From positions 1-29,980 of IMG/VR virus record IMGVR_UViG_3300030450_001365: a DNA stretch of 29,980 nucleotides; one strand, 5' to 3'. Below, one piece after another: positions 12,473 to 18,837 of the stretch. The translations under genes were made by a program, and so were the position numbers. The number at the start of each line of letters is the position of its first letter. The first letter of the stretch is position 1. This DNA comes from a virus. The notes beneath the pieces were generated by a model, which had not been told where the DNA came from, did no database searches, and saw only the letters and a list, made by a program, of their open reading frames with translations.

Positions 12473-14302
12473 TTATTTTACTCCTGGATAATGTCCGTTA
12501 TCTGGCATGTTATACGGAGCTATTTTACTTTCTCTTAATCCTTTTGGTTTTCTTTTATAACTTGCAGGAATACTATCTACCTTGTTATAGTCATTATCTA
12601 AACTTTGACCATCTTTTAATTCAGTTCCTTTTTTAAGTCTATATAATACTTCGTTCCATTTATGTCTGCAGTAAACACCTCCCTTGAACTTGAATAAATC
12701 ATAAGGTTGTTTATTATGTCCTAATTGTCTATTTATTCCCCTTTCACTTGCTATATCTATATCTTCTATTCTATAAACAAAACCCCCTCTGCTTAATCTC
12801 ATCATATTTTCACAAAATGGTCTTGATTTACTTCCTGAGCCTTTTGTCGTTCCAACAGCATACTTAAATCTAACTCTATAATAAGACTTATCTAAATAAC
12901 TAAATTTATCTTCATTACTTTTTATTTCATTTACTGCAAAATCTTCTCTCTTTTGTATAAATCTATCTGCCCATTCTTCATAATCATCCCCTGTACCTTG
13001 CTCTCTTTCATCTACAACCTCCCATTCATCATCATTTATTTGCTCCCCCTCTAAATTATTTAATAAAGCATCAAATTGGTCATCAGATAATTCAGTAAAT
13101 TCTTTCTTTATTTCATCCCCTGTGTCTATTCCCTCTTTCTCTTGCTCATCTTCACTTACTTTAGCTACATTACTAATATCAATGAAATCAGCAGGTTTAA
13201 GCGATTTAAAGTACAAATCAAGGTTTATGTCGCAAATGCTAAAAATGTCCTGTAATCCACTTAAAAGCGTATTCTGGAAAGGTTTAACAACTGTATTGTT
13301 AAATAAACTGTAAGAATCTCTAAGCTCATCAGCATTATTGCCGAATCCTCCACCATCTCCCTTTACGCCAAATAATAAAGGGCTTGTAACTCTATGTCCT
13401 GTTAAAACCTTTCTAGTAGTTTCAGTGGATAAGAATTGATAGCTATCTGCATTATCATTAGCATTGATAGGAACTATCTCAGGAGCAGTGTCTTTTCCAT
13501 CATTAAAGGTAATTAGAATCTTTCCTGCGTTACCACTACCACCAAATTTAGAGTTAATCTGTCTTTCTATAGTTCTTCTTTCCTCTCTTGTGGGCACACC
13601 ATTCGCAAAGTTTACTGCCATACTAGGAAACATACCTGATTTGATATTAGATAAATGAAATTGAGCAATCTCCATATCTAATTGAATATAAGAAGTAGAG
13701 CCTTGATAGTCAGGTAGTGAATAATAATAACTACCAGGCGAATAATCTTTGATACATAATACTTGACTTGCACTTGTTCTGTCCTTTTCATCAAACGCTT
13801 TATATATTCTTGGTTTGTGCTTTCGAGTATTAGTCCAATCTGCTGAATAGTAGTATTCATTTACATTACCATAGCCATCAGCTTTTCCACTTCTTATATA
13901 TTGTGCAGGGATATGATACATCTCCACTATCTTAGTTCTAGGCTTGTTCCATATCGTATTAACATAACACATACCAAACAGTTTTAAATCAAATGCTAAG
14001 CACTTTAAAAGGTCTTTCTGTGAATGTCCTAGTAGTGATGTAAGTCTTAACCATTGTTCCTTATGTTCTTCACTATCTTCTCTATCAGTAGCATCTAAAC
14101 CCTCTCCATAAATCATAGCTGAAACTCCTTTTATAATAGCATTATTAATACTACTACCATTGTATAATTCAAGTAGATATTGAGGGTACATGTTATCTGT
14201 ACCAAATTGTATATAATCTTTATTATTTGTTTCAGTAACTTGAGGAAGATTAAACTCTGCTAAATGTATTACTGATATTTCTGTATTATTTTTCTTTTTC
14301 AT
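12473..14302 (-). CDS. Portal protein with extra C-terminal domain
   Basis: The protein has 609 residues. Residues 1-390 follow the phage portal pattern: YIQFGTDNMYPQYLLELYNG, a wing region with MYHIPAQYIRSG, QFHLSNIKSGMFPSMAVNF, and the stem/crown region HRVTSPLLFGVKGDGGGFGN followed by LRDSYSLFNNTVVKPFQNTL. The portal forms the dodecameric DNA channel at one capsid vertex. Beyond the acidic linker (about 400-445) comes an extra domain (about 460-560) with KSRPFCENMM, YRIEDIDIASERGINR and FKGGVYCRHKWNEVLYRL. The paired Cys and GG..CRH resemble the zinc-binding end of MuF/gp7-type head morphogenesis proteins, for which there is no separate gene here. The last 50 residues are basic and Pro-rich. 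Confidence 0.85.
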   Translation of the reverse strand: MKKKNNTEISVIHLAEFNLPQVTETNNKDYIQFGTDNMYPQYLLELYNGSSINNAIIKGVSAMIYGEGLDATDREDSEEHKEQWLRLTSLLGHSQKDLLKCLAFDLKLFGMCYVNTIWNKPRTKIVEMYHIPAQYIRSGKADGYGNVNEYYYSADWTNTRKHKPRIYKAFDEKDRTSASQVLCIKDYSPGSYYYSLPDYQGSTSYIQLDMEIAQFHLSNIKSGMFPSMAVNFANGVPTREERRTIERQINSKFGGSGNAGKILITFNDGKDTAPEIVPINANDNADSYQFLSTETTRKVLTGHRVTSPLLFGVKGDGGGFGNNADELRDSYSLFNNTVVKPFQNTLLSGLQDIFSICDINLDLYFKSLKPADFIDISNVAKVSEDEQEKEGIDTGDEIKKEFTELSDDQFDALLNNLEGEQINDDEWEVVDEREQGTGDDYEEWADRFIQKREDFAVNEIKSNEDKFSYLDKSYYRVRFKYAVGTTKGSGSKSRPFCENMMRLSRGGFVYRIEDIDIASERGINRQLGHNKQPYDLFKFKGGVYCRHKWNEVLYRLKKGTELKDGQSLDNDYNKVDSIPASYKRKPKGLRESKIAPYNMPDNGHYPGVK

Positions 14303-14305
14303 ATT

Positions 14306-14896
14306 TTAAACTTGCCATATTTGAGTTCCATATTGAGCATCTAATTCTTCATCAGCAGAGCTTGGCTCTCCAGTAGCTCCTGGAATAACATTATCAACAT
14401 CATTATCAGTATATTCTGTATAGTAAGTAATGGGTAAATCTCCTTTATGTACATACGTTTCATCTACTGTTAAATTAACAACTATACTTGTTCCCTCTAT
14501 TTTAGTTAAACCCTCTATTGCAAAAGTATTTGAATCAGCATAATATAAATCTATGTCGATTGTGTCCATATAAGGCATAACTGTTATACTTTGCTCTCTA
14601 AAACCTAGCACATCATACGTTCCTGCTATTCCAGTAGTTCCATATAAAAACGTGATTGCAAACTGCCAGTACCTAGAATTAGAGTTGTATGTAGGGTCAG
14701 GAGCATCGCCACTTCCACCATTTGGATAGCAAGAAACAAATCTTGTAATATTAGTTTTTCTTGCTCTACATAACGCTATCAAATTTTTAGTGTTTGCTAT
14801 ATCTACAAGACTAGATAAGTTTTCATAGAATATAACAGTACCCCCTAATACTGTAGGAGGCATAGTACCCTCAAGATTTAAATTATATACTGACAT
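14306..14896 (-). CDS. Hypothetical structural protein (196 aa)
   Basis: The product begins MSVYNLNLEGTMPPTVLGGT. It is beta-rich with few charged residues, for example FAITFLYGTTGIAGTYDVLG and MPYMDTIDIDLYYADSN, and ends in an acidic segment (PSSADEELDAQYGTQIWQV). Position between the small 46-residue gene and the portal suggests a virion component, perhaps a decoration, neck or fibre-associated protein. I do not recognise the family. Confidence 0.65.
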   Translation of the reverse strand: MSVYNLNLEGTMPPTVLGGTVIFYENLSSLVDIANTKNLIALCRARKTNITRFVSCYPNGGSGDAPDPTYNSNSRYWQFAITFLYGTTGIAGTYDVLGFREQSITVMPYMDTIDIDLYYADSNTFAIEGLTKIEGTSIVVNLTVDETYVHKGDLPITYYTEYTDNDVDNVIPGATGEPSSADEELDAQYGTQIWQV

Positions 14897-15036
14897 TATA
14901 CCTTTTTAAATATTTTAGAATAATATTCTCTATATAACTGTTTTTCTTCTTCTTCACTATTAGCCTCTAAAAGTTTTTTGTCTAACTCTTTTCTTTGCTC
15001 CTCATCTATTGATATCCATTCAACCTTAGTTCCCAT
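14896..15036 (-). CDS. Small helical protein (46 aa)
   Basis: The frame from ATG 15036 to TAA 14896 begins MGTKVEWISIDEEQRKELDK and continues as a Glu/Lys-rich helix ending YYSKIFKKV. Both ends are coupled as TAATG: its start shares a base with the stop of the 65-residue gene and its stop shares a base with the next ATG. It might be an assembly helper for the portal or neck. It has no family match that I know of. Confidence 0.7.
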   Translation of the reverse strand: MGTKVEWISIDEEQRKELDKKLLEANSEEEEKQLYREYYSKIFKKV

Positions 15037-15233
15037 TAATCAGTATATTCATTATAAGATTCTGTTTCTATTTTTACTTTTTTCTTTTTTGGTTTTGCAA
15101 CTTCCTGCTCAAAATAAGCGTTTCTTAATGTTTCGCTAATTTTTAGTATCTGTCTTTGTGTTAATTCATCTAAAGGATAGTTGACATTTGCAGGGCTTTT
15201 GCCCTCCCATTCTTTTTTTACTTTCCAAGCCAT
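15036..15233 (-). CDS. Small basic protein (65 aa), first gene of portal/lysis unit
   Basis: The product begins MAWKVKKEWEGKSPANVNYP and continues LDELTQRQILKISETLRNAY before a Lys-rich tail (KPKKKKVKIETE). The PLDELTQRQI plus basic tail pattern is one I associate with small proteins found near head genes of Bacteroidota phages; no function is known. It lies directly behind a late promoter element and leads a transcription unit that runs to the metallophosphoesterase gene. Confidence 0.75.
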   Translation of the reverse strand: MAWKVKKEWEGKSPANVNYPLDELTQRQILKISETLRNAYFEQEVAKPKKKKVKIETESYNEYTD

Positions 15234-15247
15234 AGTATTAGTCTTTT

Positions 15248-15278
15248 AATAGTATATATAAATATAGATAATTCGTTT
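15248..15278 (-). promoter_or_regulatory. Late promoter element (portal/lysis unit)
   Basis: On the minus strand AAAC (15278-15275) is separated by 16 bp from TATATACTATT (15258-15248), which ends 15 bp before the ATG at 15233. Box sequence and spacing match the copies upstream of 18803 and 28426, and nearly match the copy upstream of 17924. Confidence 0.7.
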
Positions 15279-15320
15279 TCAAATGTAAGTTTTATAAAAA
15301 AAACTTTATAAAATATAGTA

Positions 15321-15335
15321 GAATATAAAATATTC
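15321..15335. promoter_or_regulatory. Perfect palindrome upstream of the rightward gene
   Basis: GAATAT and ATATTC form perfect 6-bp arms around AAA, 17 bp before the ATG of the rightward gene. In the 15279-15351 stretch there are also repeated TTTATAAA segments, and TATATATTTACTAT directly precedes the ATG. The palindrome is a reasonable operator for a dimeric regulator such as the XRE protein, though AT richness lowers its specificity. Confidence 0.45.
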
Positions 15336-15351
15336 TTTATATATTTACTAT

Positions 15352-15540
15352 ATGGAAACAAGATATACAAAATACAGAACTTATAAAAAAATAGATATTT
15401 GTTATGATAAAAAGTTTAAAGTATGGATATGCAGACAGATGGACTTTACAGCATACACAGAGCAGGAAATGAAAAACTCTATAAACGCAGAACATAGAAT
15501 GACTACCCTAGCAGGTCAGTGTAAATGGATTGAGGGATAA
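15352..15540 (+). CDS. Rightward small protein (62 aa), moron-like
   Basis: This is the only convincing gene on the plus strand. The product begins METRYTKYRTYKKIDICYDK and contains FKVWICRQMDFTAYTEQEMK and an unusual end, TLAGQCKWIEG. It appears to be a small mixed alpha/beta protein with three Cys. It has its own AT-rich upstream region with a palindrome and is followed at once by a hairpin terminator. A free-standing, oppositely oriented gene between structural genes is the classic arrangement of a moron that alters the host or excludes other phages. The function is not recognisable. Confidence 0.7.
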   Translation: METRYTKYRTYKKIDICYDKKFKVWICRQMDFTAYTEQEMKNSINAEHRMTTLAGQCKWIEG

Positions 15541-15573
15541 TAAAAAAGGGCTATCCTTAGATAACCCTATTTT
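15541..15573. terminator. Bidirectional hairpin terminator
   Basis: GGGCTATC (15548-15555), loop CTTA, GATAACCC (15560-15567), with an A-run on the left and TATTTT on the right. Read leftwards the stem is closed by a G-U pair and followed by U6, so it should stop the tail tube transcript well. Read rightwards it contains one C-A mismatch and ends the small rightward gene less strongly. Confidence 0.75.
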
Positions 15574-15593
15574 AATTGAGTAACGATTATTAA

Positions 15594-16208
15594 TTATGTT
15601 CCTGATACAATAGTAAGTTCAGAATCAGCATCTCCTAGAGCATCAAATGGATAATCAGTTCCACTCCCTGCTGTTTTCTTAATCATAAAGATAGGTTCTT
15701 TTTCCTGACCCTCTAATTCTAATGTAAATCCTGACATATCTCCTTTAGCAGCTCCTGTCACAATAGTTCCACCTGTCACATCCATTCCGTTATTAAAGCC
15801 TAATAGATACACATTATCGTTATTGTCCTGAACGAATATTTGTACTCTATTATAGCATATTAATTTTATTTCATTTGCTTGAGCAACTGATATTTTTTGT
15901 AGTGTCAAACTTAAAGTCTGAGAAAAAAATGTAGTTCCTGCTGAAGCATCAGAATTAACATTAACAGTCATTGATGATAAATTAGGTCTAAGGTCATACT
16001 TATACAAAGTCATAGTAGAAGCAGTAGGAGAACCATAAGCACTCCAACCTGTAAAGCCTGCTGTGTCTATTTGCAAGGCATCTGTTCCGTTAGGAGTATA
16101 ATGTTGTCCGATATTTGAGGAGTAATTCGCACAGAAAAAGATTGTTTTCAATCCTCCAATCTGGTCTTTACAATCGACTAAAAGTCCTCTAGTTAATTCA
16201 CAAGCCAT
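15594..16208 (-). CDS. Probable major tail tube protein
   Basis: I choose the ATG at 16208, giving 204 residues starting MACELTRGLLVDCKDQIGGL. A longer frame to 16259 would pass through a terminator hairpin. The MACELTRG...C..GGLKTIFF start is typical of abundant tail-tube-like proteins in Bacteroidota siphoviruses. The rest is beta-rich (MTLYKYDLRP, SLTLQKISVAQANEIKLICY, VFVQDNNDNVYLLGFNNGMD-like strand, then MSGFTLELEGQEKEPIFMIK), fitting a tube monomer. It sits alone between two terminators directly after the capsid gene, which suggests separately tuned, high expression. Confidence 0.6.
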   Translation of the reverse strand: MACELTRGLLVDCKDQIGGLKTIFFCANYSSNIGQHYTPNGTDALQIDTAGFTGWSAYGSPTASTMTLYKYDLRPNLSSMTVNVNSDASAGTTFFSQTLSLTLQKISVAQANEIKLICYNRVQIFVQDNNDNVYLLGFNNGMDVTGGTIVTGAAKGDMSGFTLELEGQEKEPIFMIKKTAGSGTDYPFDALGDADSELTIVSGT

Positions 16209-16232
16209 TTTATATATATTTTTATTGTTTAT

Positions 16233-16257
16233 AAAAAGGGGAGATATTTCACTCCCC
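16233..16257 (-). terminator. Rho-independent terminator after the capsid gene
   Basis: On the minus strand GGGGAG (16257-16252), an 8-nt loop and CTCCCC (16243-16238) form a perfect GC-rich stem followed by TTTTT. It lies 10 bp past the capsid stop. It also shows that the tail tube gene starts at 16208 and not upstream of the hairpin. Confidence 0.85.
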
Positions 16258-16267
16258 ATTAATTAAT

Positions 16268-17257
16268 TTATGCGTGAGCTGAAGTTGCATATACACCATC
16301 AGTTCCTACAGCAGTTTGAACACCCATAGCGAAGTTCATAACGATTCTTACATTGTCTGAGCCGTCAAATTGATAAGTAGGGATGATTCTCGCTTCAGTC
16401 CAGTCCGTAGCTAGGTTAGTACCTACTACAAGATTCTCAGGATATGTAGCAACGATAGTATCGTTAAACATTCCAGGACAAACATAGATAGGGAATCCCA
16501 TATAAGTCAATCCACTAAATTCTCCTGCTGCTCCTAATTGTTGAAATGTAGTAGCAGATGCCAATTTTTGAGCATATAAAGCATAAGTTTTTTGATTCAT
16601 ATAAAAACCAAAACCAGGCTTAGATAAAATCCCCTCTACAGAGCCAACTACTTTGTCATATACTGCTGCTAAATCATCAAGTATATCAGCAGTAGTAATA
16701 GCTCCATCTAAATCTACTTCATGAAAGTCTTTCATAGCTGAAGCCTCAATACCTGTATCATCTAACGAGCCATCATTTGATTGAAAACCAACTAAAGCAG
16801 GGTCGCCAGAACCTTTCCAAATCATATTTTCAATATGCGCTCCTGCCTTTGCAGCAACTGTAGATAGTAAGAAGTTCTCAAATGTACTAGGTAGATTTCC
16901 GTTTCTATCCATATTTTCTCCAATCCAAGTAGGGAAAATTTTACCTCGACATACTTCTTGATTTACTTTCATATCAGTCAAGGTAAGTACCTGCTCTGTT
17001 AAAGCTAAATTTGCAGGAGCATCTGTAGTTGAGAAACCACAAGCTGCTGCCTGAATAGGGTCAGATATTCCTAAGTTATTAATAACTGCTTTTCTATTTA
17101 ATCCATCTATTGTCCTTACATACCCTTTTGCAATTGTGTCAGGTGACTTCACTGCAGCGGATACAAAAGGCAACGCTAATCTACCTGCGTAGGTGTTATC
17201 AGTTATAGTTATATCAAACTGATACTCTTTACTTAAATTATATTTATTATTCGCCAT
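16268..17257 (-). CDS. Major capsid protein (HK97-fold candidate)
   Basis: The 329-residue protein begins MANNKYNLSKEYQFDITITD. Features expected for a capsid subunit are an N-arm, helical spine-like stretch (FENFLLSTVAAKAGAHIENM around 130-150), MIWKGSGDPALVGFQS, an A-domain-like region (VEGILSKPGFGFYMNQKTYA, LASATTFQQLGAAGEF, GLTYMGFPIYVCPGM), and FDGSDNVRIVMNFAMGVQTA near the C terminus. The cargo of acidic scaffold and XkdF-type protease genes immediately upstream supports the call. It follows the scaffold gene by 10 bp and ends at a strong terminator, as expected for the most abundant product. Confidence 0.8.
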   Translation of the reverse strand: MANNKYNLSKEYQFDITITDNTYAGRLALPFVSAAVKSPDTIAKGYVRTIDGLNRKAVINNLGISDPIQAAACGFSTTDAPANLALTEQVLTLTDMKVNQEVCRGKIFPTWIGENMDRNGNLPSTFENFLLSTVAAKAGAHIENMIWKGSGDPALVGFQSNDGSLDDTGIEASAMKDFHEVDLDGAITTADILDDLAAVYDKVVGSVEGILSKPGFGFYMNQKTYALYAQKLASATTFQQLGAAGEFSGLTYMGFPIYVCPGMFNDTIVATYPENLVVGTNLATDWTEARIIPTYQFDGSDNVRIVMNFAMGVQTAVGTDGVYATSAHA

Positions 17258-17267
17258 TTTTTTAAAT

Positions 17268-17924
17268 TTATTTATTGTTAATGTAATACGCTGCTCTTTC
17301 TGAGGCAGTCATTTTAGCTAAATCAATTTTCTCTGACTTAGTTTGTGTTTCAGGATTGTGAGTAAAACCCTTAGCTCCTGGTGTTTCTTCCATTTCTGAT
17401 AACTTAGTTTTTAAGTGTTCTATTTCTTCAACTAAGCTAGTAACCATATCCTTAGACATCTCTACCTTTTCTTCTTCCTCAACTTCTTCTTCAACTGTTT
17501 CTTCAGTTTCTTCTGACATATTTTCTTTGTCTGCTTTTAAATCAGCTACAGCATCTTCAAGGTTTTTTATTCTTTTCTCCATTCCCTCCCAGTCTGCAAC
17601 ATCTGCTTCTTCTGCCATTTCTTCTACTTCTTCTGATGCTTCTACATCTTCAGCTTCTTTTTCTTCTCCCATATCTAAAACTTTACCATTATCATCAATA
17701 GTAAGTTTAGCTCCATCTTCCATAGTATATGACCCTGATGATAAAGGACTAGCCTCTCCATCATCATTAACTACAAAGACTTCAGAGCCTATCATAAATT
17801 GCTCATCCTCAGTAGCTACAACTCTGCCATCATCTAATATCATTTCAGCATACATTTTAACTTCCTTAGATTCCTTATTATCAATAGATAATAAAGTTTT
17901 GATTTTTTCTAACGTGTCTTTCAT
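17268..17924 (-). CDS. Acidic coiled-coil protein, probable scaffold
   Basis: The 218-residue protein has a small N-terminal beta domain (MYAEMILDDGRVVATEDEQF to GKVLDMG, about 24-88) followed by very acidic, Glu-rich coiled-coil segments (EKRIKNLEDAVADLKAD-like, then EEIEHLKTKLSEMEE). The end is TASERAAYYINNK. Acidic, helical proteins between the protease and capsid genes are usual scaffolds. The N-terminal beta part is extra and might contact capsid or be removed by the protease. It lies directly behind a late promoter element and is cotranscribed with the capsid gene. Confidence 0.7.
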   Translation of the reverse strand: MKDTLEKIKTLLSIDNKESKEVKMYAEMILDDGRVVATEDEQFMIGSEVFVVNDDGEASPLSSGSYTMEDGAKLTIDDNGKVLDMGEEKEAEDVEASEEVEEMAEEADVADWEGMEKRIKNLEDAVADLKADKENMSEETEETVEEEVEEEEKVEMSKDMVTSLVEEIEHLKTKLSEMEETPGAKGFTHNPETQTKSEKIDLAKMTASERAAYYINNK

Positions 17925-17938
17925 TGTATAGTATTTTT

Positions 17939-17970
17939 ATAAGTATATATAATTAATTTAATATTTGTTT
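17939..17970 (-). promoter_or_regulatory. Late promoter element (scaffold/capsid unit)
   Basis: On the minus strand AAAC (17970-17967), 17 bp, TATATACTTAT (17949-17939), ending 14 bp before the ATG at 17924. It differs slightly in the downstream box and has one more base of spacing than the other three late copies. A second ATACTAT sequence follows between this box and the ATG. Confidence 0.65.
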
Positions 17971-17975
17971 ACAGG

Positions 17976-18803
17976 CTACCTTTTTACAGTACCACTTTTA
18001 ATAGCTGAACAGATTTTAGCAGCAGATTCTTTTCCGTACTTTTTCTTCATATCAGCGATACATTGCTTCCAAGGATATTTAGCTAACGCCTTTTTCGTAA
18101 TGTATTCTTTCATTAACTCAAATTGGTCTTTTTCATCTTGAGTTATAATCATTCTAATTCTGTCTAATAAATCTTCATCAGACAATATATCTTCTTTAGT
18201 GTATTTCTTTTTCTTTTTAGTGTACCTTTTTTTCTTTGTGAAATCGTGCATAGTAGCCTCTATTAGCTTATCTGTAAAGTATCCCTCTATGCTGAAACCT
18301 CGTACAGATTTTTCACGAACCTTTTGCCAGACCTCATCATTATTAACTTTCATTTTCACAAACCACGTTCCGATTGGCATTTTATCAAATCCAAATTGTG
18401 ATGATTTATCAAATTTTTCATCCTCCTTAATCCAGCTTTCTACAACACTTAATCCCTCAATTGGTACTTTATGCTCATAAGTAGCATTATTGTTTCTTAG
18501 ACTGCCCATAAATAGCTCCTGTGCCTTTTTAATAGTTTCTTTGCTAAAGTAAACTGTATATTCCTCGTTAAGTTCTTGGTCAAATCTTGGTATTTCTTTT
18601 TCAGGAATAAGCACAGCTCCTACTAAAGTCTTTTTTTCTTCATCTAATTTAGCTAAGGATAGGAAATTATCTTTACTGAAAAACACCCAGTTCTCCTCTA
18701 TCGCAGGAAATTCTACTAGGCTTATAGCTTCTACTCCAAATCTTTCTGATTCTTCATCTATGATTAATTCTACTAATCTTTTTTTTACTTTTTTTTCTGC
18801 CAT
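17976..18803 (-). CDS. Prohead protease, XkdF-like
   Basis: The protein has 275 residues. Residues 1-180 match the XkdF-type putative phage serine protease layout: ISLVEFPAIEENWVFF (28-42), TLVGAVLIPEKEIPRFD (59-75), YTVYFSKETIKKAQELFM, ATYEHKVPIEGLSVVESWI with candidate His111, PIGTWFVKMKVNNDEVWQKV, and VRGFSIEGYF with candidate Ser171. It should process scaffold or capsid during maturation. After a very basic linker (KKKRYTKKKKKYT) comes a C-terminal helical tail ending CIADMKKKYGKESAAKICSA, a pattern also found at the ends of other Bacteroidota phage head proteins. The gene follows a late promoter and precedes the scaffold gene. Confidence 0.8.
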   Translation of the reverse strand: MAEKKVKKRLVELIIDEESERFGVEAISLVEFPAIEENWVFFSKDNFLSLAKLDEEKKTLVGAVLIPEKEIPRFDQELNEEYTVYFSKETIKKAQELFMGSLRNNNATYEHKVPIEGLSVVESWIKEDEKFDKSSQFGFDKMPIGTWFVKMKVNNDEVWQKVREKSVRGFSIEGYFTDKLIEATMHDFTKKKRYTKKKKKYTKEDILSDEDLLDRIRMIITQDEKDQFELMKEYITKKALAKYPWKQCIADMKKKYGKESAAKICSAIKSGTVKR

Positions 18804-18806
18804 TAT

Positions 18807-18837
18807 AATAGTATATATTAAAGTTAATAATTTGTTT
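18807..18837 (-). promoter_or_regulatory. Late promoter element (protease)
   Basis: On the minus strand AAAC (18837-18834), 16 bp, TATATACTATT (18817-18807), ending only 3 bp before the ATG at 18803. The upstream box overlaps the tape measure stop codon. Box sequences and spacing match the copies at 15248-15278 and 28430-28460. The tiny distance to the ATG would imply an almost leaderless transcript. Confidence 0.7.

Noticed and set aside
16209-16259. Upstream extension of the tail tube gene to an ATG at 16259
   Set aside because: The extension passes through a GC-rich terminator hairpin and encodes no conserved-looking residues, while MACELTRG at 16208 is a typical start.
17527-17931. Plus-strand open frame of 134 codons, Ser-rich
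   Set aside because: It is the antisense of the Glu-rich scaffold gene (Glu codons read backwards as Ser/Phe codons), so the frame is open by composition only.
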